Origin: Allacma fusca
Lineage: Eukaryota; Arthropoda; Collembola; Symphypleona; Sminthuridae
Length of the DNA stretch: 64,000 nucleotides
Assembly (NCBI GenBank): GCA_947179485.1
Contig: OX359245.1
Span: 53,431,067-53,495,066 of the forward strand
Direction of reading: 5' to 3'
Part shown: piece after piece, positions 57,890 to 64,000 of the stretch
Layout of the letters: each line of letters begins with the position of its first letter
Numbering within the stretch: position 1 is the first letter of the stretch
The notes under the pieces: generated by a model
Told to the model about the DNA's origin: nothing
The model's input: the letters and a program-made list of their open reading frames with translations, nothing else
Databases searched by the model: none
Made by a program: the position numbers and the translations under genes

Positions 57890-60800
57890 TTATTGCCTGA
57901 CAGGTGGATCTTTTGTCAGGGAAGATGTATCGCCCTTCTTCTGAGGTAGCTTTCTGAAACTGATGATGATCAGTCTAGGTTCTGATGTTCCCAATCCCGA
58001 TTTTATGTTGTACTTTCTTTTCAGATTCATTTCCTCTACGAATCTGTTGAATTCTTCGTCATTCGATAAGGCTAGTTGTGAAACATAAAATTGTGTTGGG
58101 GCGATAGGGTCAGTTTCTCTTCGTCCTTCCAATAATTGATTTTCAGGATCTCGTATTATTATCTCGGACTGTGGTATTCTCTTGATGTTAAATAGAGTGC
58201 CGAGTATGTCGTCAGGGTTAGCTGGAACCTCTATTACAATTGAACTCCATGTTTCTGCTAAGTTCAATAGGATGGTTTGCCTAACTAACGATAAGTGAGT
58301 TGTTCCTGGTATGTAGTCTACTTGCGTGTCTCTTACTCTTGCTGGAGTTGTTCCACTTTGATGTAATGCTTCAACTGCTCGGGTCAGTCGGCTGAAGCGT
58401 TCTTGTCTCCAACAGTAGATTATGTTCAGCTCGTTCAAATATTCTATGAACAATTTATGCTGTGGTTTTCGGATTGAAAACAGAATTCCTTCTGGATTTT
58501 CTACGTGAAGTGTGGCTGGATAGATGTTAATGGTGGCACTGTATAGGTCGAAAATCCATTCTTCCCATTGTTCTATCTCATCTAAAATTTCTGCGATGGG
58601 CGAAGATTCCCCTTCTGATCTTACGGATTCTCCTGTCCATTCCTTCCATTTTTCTATAGCCGCCCTTTGCTTGTATAGAACGATAAGGCGCTGTGCCATG
58701 GGTTGGAATTCTCCAAAAGAAAGTTGGTCTGCTGGTAAGTCTGCTAACATCTGTAATCCTATCTCAGGTCGTCCTGTTATAGGCGCTCCACGGTGAATAA
58801 ATGACTCCATCCATAGAGCTTGTTCTCCCCAACTTGGTTCTAATCCTATGTCATTCCATATGTGAATAAGTAATCTCCTTACTTCTGTTCCGGTCAATCC
58901 CTGAAAAGTACCGTGATGTTCTCGGCATAGTAATTGTTGTGGAATTGTCGTCCCTTCATTTTCTTTTAGGGAACGATATAGAGTATCCCATAATTGTGCT
59001 ATCATTTCTCCTGGGTGAATGGTTAAGTCAGTGGCTAATGTTTCCATTCGTGAGTCTGTAAAAGATATTCGTCTCCGTGCTTGTCGGTAAATAATAGAAA
59101 GGTCTCGTTCTGCTGGGGCTACTGCTTGAAATTCCATGGGGTGATCCATGGCCTCCTGTATTAACATTCGTCTTTCTCTGATAGTTTCTTGTCGAGTTTC
59201 TGTGTCAGCTTCGAACATGTTTTCTTCATAAGAGAAAGTTTCTCTTTGGGGTAAATTCTGTGCTTGCTTTAACATTTCTTGCAATTGTTCCAATTTGAAT
59301 TTTGGATGCTTGTTTTCCTTAACCTTTTTCCTTGCAATTCTGGCCTCTATGGTTTCCATGTGCATCCGGTGTGTCCATTGGAAAAGACTATTTGCTCTCA
59401 GTCCATCATGGTCGGGTTTACGTATGCATGGAAACTGTTTTGGGTCTCTGCTTGGTATATCTTGACAATTTCTGCATTTGTCTATCATTGGCAATAGTCC
59501 GTGTCCTTTACATACTCTGCATTGTGGTCTGTCGCTCCAATATGGTCTGCTTTCATTTCTTGAATTAAGTGAATGGTTTCTCATAAGGCTTCTTAAGTGC
59601 ATTTGCGCTCCTGTTGTCGTTTCGTGGTCTTGAAAGTAACTTTCTCTTTGGTCTGGTGAAAGTTCCCTTTCTCTGCGTGAGCTACGTTCTGCTCTCCCTA
59701 TGGCAAATGGTGAGTCGACATTTTGAAAGACTGTAGCTTGTGTAACTGAGTCTGGGCGATGTAGAACAATAAGCTCGCTTCCACTTCGGATGTATTGTGG
59801 ATGCGAAATGTCAATCCGTGTTATAGTGAGGTCCCTTTCTTCAGGTGGGGTAACGTTTCGAGAATTGGATCTTGTATCAAAATCGTATCCCCTTTTGAAT
59901 CTTCGGATAGTGTCCCTTTGTAGTTCAACTAGTCTTTCTTGTTCTCGTACTTCTCTCTCTTCCTCAGATGCTTTCATAGCTTTCTCTATGTCTTTCCTTA
60001 GTTGTTCCTCCTCGATTTCGTCATCAGATTGTTCTTTCTCCTCGCCTGGAAGTGTTCCTGCCGTGCATTCTGTAGGATTTCCACATAGCATTTCGTTTGT
60101 TAATGGTGGATCCCATCCTGCCTCTCTGTTTACTCTAGCAAGGAATCCGAACATTTCTTCTCCCTTTTTCATAACATCCAAACTTGGACAGTCTAAGTTT
60201 ATGAAGGATGGTCGTCTGGCTTTCTTTCGTGCTTTTGCTTTCTCTTTCTTTGGTTTAGGTTGATTTACTTGTGTCAAGACTGGTGATGATGGTCGTTCCT
60301 CTTCTGGAGGTGCTGATGGCGTAGGTGTATTCAGCTCTCTTTCCTCCGGTGTGGCTTCGACATCAGTATTTGGTGGAGTTTCTTTCAGAACTTCTGGTGG
60401 ATTTTTAGTCTCATCTATTGCGAATGCTGTACTTATGTACAACAAGGTTCTAAAGATGAATCTTATAAAGCCTTGTAGTATGCCTGTGTTTCTGGGAGCT
60501 GCTGATGATTCGCCGCTCTCCTTCAACATGGCTCTTAGTAATTCCAGTTGTTTTCTGATGAATTTGTGGTTGTACTCAATGGGTGTCCATGAGTTGTCTG
60601 GTCCAAGAAAAGCTTCTCTTTTTCGTCGTAGATGTGTCTCCTCCTCCCCTCTGGGAAGCTCGTTGCCCTCAACGATGGTAGTTCGACGAAAAAGTCGGCG
60701 CTGGTTAAATGCTGTTACCTGTGCATCAGTTTCCCATTTATTGAATGTGTCTGCTTCGATGTGATTTACTCCTTTGTAAATCATTGGTAATAAAATTGCA

Positions 60801-60898
60801 ACTGTCATATTGGCTTCATGGATGGTAATAGCGGTGTTAAAGAAGACTAATTCTCCGTCCAAAATTTCTCTATCAGGATGTTCGAAGTCTTCTCCCAT
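57890..60898 (-). CDS. very large charged protein of the element, unknown family
   Basis: About 1002 residues from the first ATG at 60898; the frame is open back to the stop at 60992-60994. Visible parts: a basic tetrad HLRRKRE near residue 95 like a furin site, a hydrophobic stretch (FIRFIFRTLLYISTAFA) at about 145-161, Pro/Glu-rich and Lys-rich linkers, long charged helices, and a cysteine cluster CRVCKGHG...CRNCQ...C near residue 470, reminiscent of a zinc-binding unit. The rest looks globular with many aromatic residues. No enzymatic motif is recognised. It is in the same reading frame as the two ORFs upstream. Confidence 0.7.
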   Translation of the reverse strand: MGEDFEHPDREILDGELVFFNTAITIHEANMTVAILLPMIYKGVNHIEADTFNKWETDAQVTAFNQRRLFRRTTIVEGNELPRGEEETHLRRKREAFLGPDNSWTPIEYNHKFIRKQLELLRAMLKESGESSAAPRNTGILQGFIRFIFRTLLYISTAFAIDETKNPPEVLKETPPNTDVEATPEERELNTPTPSAPPEEERPSSPVLTQVNQPKPKKEKAKARKKARRPSFINLDCPSLDVMKKGEEMFGFLARVNREAGWDPPLTNEMLCGNPTECTAGTLPGEEKEQSDDEIEEEQLRKDIEKAMKASEEEREVREQERLVELQRDTIRRFKRGYDFDTRSNSRNVTPPEERDLTITRIDISHPQYIRSGSELIVLHRPDSVTQATVFQNVDSPFAIGRAERSSRRERELSPDQRESYFQDHETTTGAQMHLRSLMRNHSLNSRNESRPYWSDRPQCRVCKGHGLLPMIDKCRNCQDIPSRDPKQFPCIRKPDHDGLRANSLFQWTHRMHMETIEARIARKKVKENKHPKFKLEQLQEMLKQAQNLPQRETFSYEENMFEADTETRQETIRERRMLIQEAMDHPMEFQAVAPAERDLSIIYRQARRRISFTDSRMETLATDLTIHPGEMIAQLWDTLYRSLKENEGTTIPQQLLCREHHGTFQGLTGTEVRRLLIHIWNDIGLEPSWGEQALWMESFIHRGAPITGRPEIGLQMLADLPADQLSFGEFQPMAQRLIVLYKQRAAIEKWKEWTGESVRSEGESSPIAEILDEIEQWEEWIFDLYSATINIYPATLHVENPEGILFSIRKPQHKLFIEYLNELNIIYCWRQERFSRLTRAVEALHQSGTTPARVRDTQVDYIPGTTHLSLVRQTILLNLAETWSSIVIEVPANPDDILGTLFNIKRIPQSEIIIRDPENQLLEGRRETDPIAPTQFYVSQLALSNDEEFNRFVEEMNLKRKYNIKSGLGTSEPRLIIISFRKLPQKKGDTSSLTKDPPVRQ

Positions 60899-60991
60899 GG
60901 TTAGGCTATGAGGGTCGTCTTGGATTTGTCTTTGGATCTTTGACAAATCTTCCCTGGGAATAATACTTCTCTTAGTCCGGTTATTGTGCGG

Positions 60992-61846
60992 TTAGTATCC
61001 TAGTATAATCTTTAAGCCTGATCCGAGGTGTTCATTGATACCTTTATCGACTGCTTTTTCTAAGGTATCCACCTTATTCTTAGTGAAAATACCAGGTAGA
61101 GTATATTGTTGTAGTATGTCAAATAACTGGAATAGTTTATGAGGTGAAAGTTTCCATCCGTCACGCATGACTCGTGAAAACATCAAAATTCCACTTGGGG
61201 TATCAACTTCTTGGGGTTGATGTTCGTTGTTACTTTTTCCTTGTACATAAATGGCTTTGTTCCAAATTTGCGAAATTGTTGTGTTATTTAACCATTCGGC
61301 CTGTCTTTTTGCTCTGACAGAGATGGTTTTCCTCACGTAAGGTGATGATGTAGTAGTTGTGGTAGTTGTGATTGGGACTTGTATATTTAGGGTGTTTTCC
61401 AAATCCATCACACTGGCTGTGTCAATAGGAAGTGTAATCCACATTGGTCTTCCATCTTCATGTTCGTATTTAACCATAATCCAATCATCTGGAATGACTG
61501 CTCTCTGTCCGCATGTTGGCTTCCAGTATTGAAAAACATAACTCATTGTCATGATAGTCCAAATTAATGCTATAGCTGCCATAGTGGCGCATCCTTTTGC
61601 TGTCTCGGATTCTTTGAATCTTTGAATCCAATTGGAAAAGAAAGGTCTCACATTTTCTCCAAAATTGTGAGGTGGCGGCTCACTATCTCTTGTATGAAGT
61701 CTGCGGTGTCGTTCCATACTGTTGCATGTGAAATCGTCATGTTTCGCGGTCTCATTAAATGATTTCATTAGACGATTAAATCCTTCTCGTCGGTGTAAAT
61801 AATTGTTGGTGGTGACGGGTCCTGGCAAACGTGTAGTTGGTGTCAT
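60992..61846 (-). CDS. type II membrane protein of the element
   Basis: 284 residues. The N-terminal 84 residues are basic and Pro-rich with no signal peptide. One transmembrane helix (about 85-108, MAAIALIWTIMTMSYVFQYW) is followed by an ectodomain-like region with a Thr run, a furin-like RAKR at 178-181 and an NNTT glycosylation site. Its ATG follows immediately after the stop of the upstream ORF, in the same frame. It is a possible envelope-type or accessory membrane protein; the family is unknown. Confidence 0.7.
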   Translation of the reverse strand: MTPTTRLPGPVTTNNYLHRREGFNRLMKSFNETAKHDDFTCNSMERHRRLHTRDSEPPPHNFGENVRPFFSNWIQRFKESETAKGCATMAAIALIWTIMTMSYVFQYWKPTCGQRAVIPDDWIMVKYEHEDGRPMWITLPIDTASVMDLENTLNIQVPITTTTTTTSSPYVRKTISVRAKRQAEWLNNTTISQIWNKAIYVQGKSNNEHQPQEVDTPSGILMFSRVMRDGWKLSPHKLFQLFDILQQYTLPGIFTKNKVDTLEKAVDKGINEHLGSGLKIILGY

Positions 61847-64000
61847 TCATATTCCCATAGTTACTACTCCCATGAGTAACATAAGTGTGAAAAAGTTGTG
61901 TCCAATGGCTGGAATCGGTCCTCCGCGTCCTCCTCCTCCTCTGGGTGGAGAGTGATCATCCCGTGGTGGGCTGGGAGTTATTGGTAACTCTTCCGTATCC
62001 ATACTTAAGGAAATGTCATGAGGTGGTGTAGCAAAATCCGATAAAGATGAAGATTCAATTTGTTGGTGTATTTGAGTTGGTTCCAAGTATTTTTCCAATT
62101 CTGTTGCTATCTCGTCAGTTAAAAGTGGAGTGATAGCTCTCTCCAGTTCGGTTTGGGTTTTAAATACTTGTGTCATGTTGACGTTGCTATTCAGGGTGGT
62201 TAACTCCTTCTCCCCTGTGGGTGGCTGGACGTCGGTTCCAGTCGCTCCCACGCGTTGATATGGTCCTTGCAATGTCTCTGGACCTGTCGTTTCCGGGGGT
62301 TGTTGAGCTTCCTTTGGCATCTCGGGGAATTTCCTTGAGTCGGGGTCAATTCCAAGTAATGTACATATGGCTGGGAAATTATCTTTAATTCTCCATGCTC
62401 TCCAATCGATACGTATCTTATGCAATTGTTCTTGTGCATAATCTCGCATTTCTTTGAAAATGGCCGGGTCTTTTCCGTTGTGGGTAGCGAATAAAATAGA
62501 CAAGCTGTCGCGTTGTAAATTTCGAACAATTTCATCATATTGAGATTGTCGTTTTGAATCCAAATCCAAAATATGGATTGCTCGCTGTAGTGGGTCTAGT
62601 GTTGGTAAAATTATTTCCATTTCTGCCTCGGTCTTGGGTCCCTCGGCTTTCTTTCTAGCCAATTTTTCGGTCTTTATGCGCTTTTTCATGTGGTGCTCGC
62701 ATTCACCATTCTTAGGTTGAGGATCTGTCAAATTCATGAGAATATGTCGGTTCCTTTTGCATTTGGCATGTGTACATTTGATGTAGCTAATCGGCTTCAC
62801 AATTTCCACTTCTGCTTCTGAGCTGACTGCTGATGTATCTGTAGTGGACCCTGGGCTTTGTGTTGTTGATTGTTGAGGTAATTCATTTTCAATGATCATG
62901 ATTTCTGGTGAAGCTGGCTGATGTACTATCGCCTGAGGTGGTTGGGGTTCTTTCCGACTTTCCGGTGTTGTTAATATTATATCCAGAGAAGTAGCCTTTT
63001 TTCCTTTGGCATCTTCTGCCTGTACAACATTAACTTCCATAGCTGGCTGTATTGACGGTTGAGGTGTGGATTGTATAGTTGGCTCCACTCGTGCTGTGTT
63101 TGGTCCTATAGTGCTATGTTTTGTTGGTGTGGTTGGGATAGCTGTGAAGGGTTGGTCGCCTCTCCTCTGTTGTTCCGCCTTGGCCTCTCTTTGTGGTAGA
63201 GGTTTTTCGTCCCCACGGTTTGAGTCCTGAGGGCTGCACGGCCTCTCTTTTCGTGGAGGTGTGGTGGGCCTCTTCAGGATTTTTTGGGTGTGAAAGGTTA
63301 CGGCGTTGTAGCTGGCCTTGGCTGTGTCAATGGGTGGAGTAAGTATGGATTGTCTTTCCGTACTTCTACTCCTGACAGGTGAATTTCGACTACTTCTTCT
63401 ATCATCCTCATTTGACCTGTGGCCGCTGCGTTCATAATGTCTTGCAGGTGACCTTCTCCTTTGATAATAGTAAGTGTCTCTATGTCTACTGCTACTTGTG
63501 ACAGTTTCTACTCTGGGTGGCGTACTTTCTCTCGATCTCATCCTTTTGGGTGTGTGGGATGAGACTTCTTCCGTCTTTCTAGATCGTTCCTCTTTAGAAT
63601 TTTGGCGGTCTCTTGAACTGTATCTAGAGCTGCCAGGTTCTCGATCTTCATGGCGATTATCTTTCCTCATCTCTCTCCTTATTCCTCTCCCTGCTGTCAC
63701 AGGCTGTACAAACTTGAAATCTGGTTCTTTGTCAAGCTTGTCAGATGTGACGGTGGCTGGTAATTTGGCTGGTTTGTCTTCTGGTCCCCAGTCACTTACT
63801 CCATGTAATCGTTTCTTCGTAAGTTTACATGCTGGGTCGGCTGTAAAAATTCTTTTAGCTGAGTCCACAGTGTAAGGTCGTCTTTCGTCTTCCAATTCTT
63901 GTGACGTTGCCCATGGAGTCCTCAAAAAATCGGTACAAGGTGGCATAATTGTTGAAACTTCCCTTTCTCCTTTGAAGGGAACAATTTTCCATGGGTCTTC
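61847..64000 (-). CDS. SR-rich large protein of the element, 5' end outside the window
   Basis: The frame is open from the window edge to TGA at 61847-61849, at least 717 residues. The first ATG in view is 63946, but 18 open codons precede it, so the true start probably lies beyond the window. The N-terminal half is rich in Arg-Ser and Arg-Glu (RSRSTERQ, RRRSPARHYER), like RNA-binding SR proteins. The middle has a Cys/His cluster (CTHAKCKRNRH...CEHH) that could bind zinc, followed by a helical region. The C-terminus is Pro/Gly-rich and ends in a hydrophobic stretch (FFTLMLLMGVVTMGI). No polymerase or integrase motif. Confidence 0.7.
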   Translation of the reverse strand, partial: EDPWKIVPFKGEREVSTIMPPCTDFLRTPWATSQELEDERRPYTVDSAKRIFTADPACKLTKKRLHGVSDWGPEDKPAKLPATVTSDKLDKEPDFKFVQPVTAGRGIRREMRKDNRHEDREPGSSRYSSRDRQNSKEERSRKTEEVSSHTPKRMRSRESTPPRVETVTSSSRHRDTYYYQRRRSPARHYERSGHRSNEDDRRSSRNSPVRSRSTERQSILTPPIDTAKASYNAVTFHTQKILKRPTTPPRKERPCSPQDSNRGDEKPLPQREAKAEQQRRGDQPFTAIPTTPTKHSTIGPNTARVEPTIQSTPQPSIQPAMEVNVVQAEDAKGKKATSLDIILTTPESRKEPQPPQAIVHQPASPEIMIIENELPQQSTTQSPGSTTDTSAVSSEAEVEIVKPISYIKCTHAKCKRNRHILMNLTDPQPKNGECEHHMKKRIKTEKLARKKAEGPKTEAEMEIILPTLDPLQRAIHILDLDSKRQSQYDEIVRNLQRDSLSILFATHNGKDPAIFKEMRDYAQEQLHKIRIDWRAWRIKDNFPAICTLLGIDPDSRKFPEMPKEAQQPPETTGPETLQGPYQRVGATGTDVQPPTGEKELTTLNSNVNMTQVFKTQTELERAITPLLTDEIATELEKYLEPTQIHQQIESSSLSDFATPPHDISLSMDTEELPITPSPPRDDHSPPRGGGGRGGPIPAIGHNFFTLMLLMGVVTMGI

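Larger units (their letters stand above)
56079..64000 (-). mobile_element. large unidentified element (endogenous-virus- or retroelement-like), partial
   Basis: Four long minus-strand ORFs, nearly without introns, lie head to tail and differ sharply from the AT-rich, intron-split neighbourhood in base composition. Two encode transmembrane proteins, one an SR-rich protein and one a very large charged protein. No reverse transcriptase, integrase or polymerase motif is inside the window; they would have to lie to the right of 64000. The layout fits the 3' part of a complex LTR element or an integrated virus, but no family was recognised. The boundary at 56079 is only the last coding signal. Confidence 0.55.

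Noticed and set aside
59790..60263. 157-codon plus-strand ORF and other plus-strand frames at 57-64 kb
   Set aside because: They are antisense shadows of the long minus-strand ORFs, rich in Ser/Leu as expected from Glu/Arg codons opposite.
1..64000. CRISPR arrays, tRNA or rRNA genes
   Set aside because: None recognised by eye; a covariance-model scan would be needed to exclude tRNAs.

Overview
The window is nuclear DNA of an animal, very probably an arthropod. It is AT-rich, with genes split by short GT-AG introns, a 7-transmembrane insect-type chemoreceptor, a Roquin homologue, a dicer-partner dsRNA-binding protein, and many hAT and gypsy elements. A springtail or other basal hexapod would fit, but that is a guess. 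I joined all exons by hand from splice signals and reading-frame phase. Every multi-exon CDS reported here keeps a single open frame across all its junctions.

Layout. 1-8121: a Ty3/gypsy LTR retrotransposon lacking only most of its 5' LTR. It has tRNA-primer site, leader, gag, pol, an unusual third ORF and a 3' LTR; the integrase has lost its third catalytic residue. 10257-14974 (-): a three-exon, divergent, short DNA polymerase eta with a hAT remnant in its first intron. 15.0-22.9 kb: two inverted copies of a non-coding segment flanking a complete three-exon chemoreceptor gene (17750-19098, -). 19.1-27.7 kb: gene-poor, with a CAA-rich minisatellite. 27809-29595 (+): a secretory-pathway cyclophilin. 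30115-30348 (+): a doubtful small membrane ORF. 31036-33664 (-): a multi-zinc-finger protein. 35990-36331 (-): a tiny two-exon arginine-rich, protamine-like protein. 39003-41813 (-): a second, small zinc-finger protein. 45854-48467 (+): a short Roquin with a degenerate RING and no CCCH finger. 49658-51662 (-): a three-dsRBD TARBP2/Loquacious-type protein. 52667-54722 (+): an eight-exon coiled-coil protein with two tandem actinoporin-like domains whose exon phases repeat. 56-64 kb (-): a large unidentified intron-poor element with long ORFs, two membrane proteins and a possible spliced basic exon, running off the right edge.

Three hAT-type elements (34414-35353, 37421-37918, 42517-44644) are each bounded by a perfect 8-bp target duplication, and a fourth degraded one lies at 12694-13553. 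Two near-identical TA-flanked MITEs sit side by side inside the last Roquin intron.

The genes do not form a pathway. At most, Roquin (mRNA decay) and the dsRBD protein (small-RNA loading) are neighbours that both act in post-transcriptional regulation. The strongest candidates for something new are the actinoporin-tandem gene, the short Roquin, the divergent polymerase eta, the gypsy third ORF and the element at the right edge.
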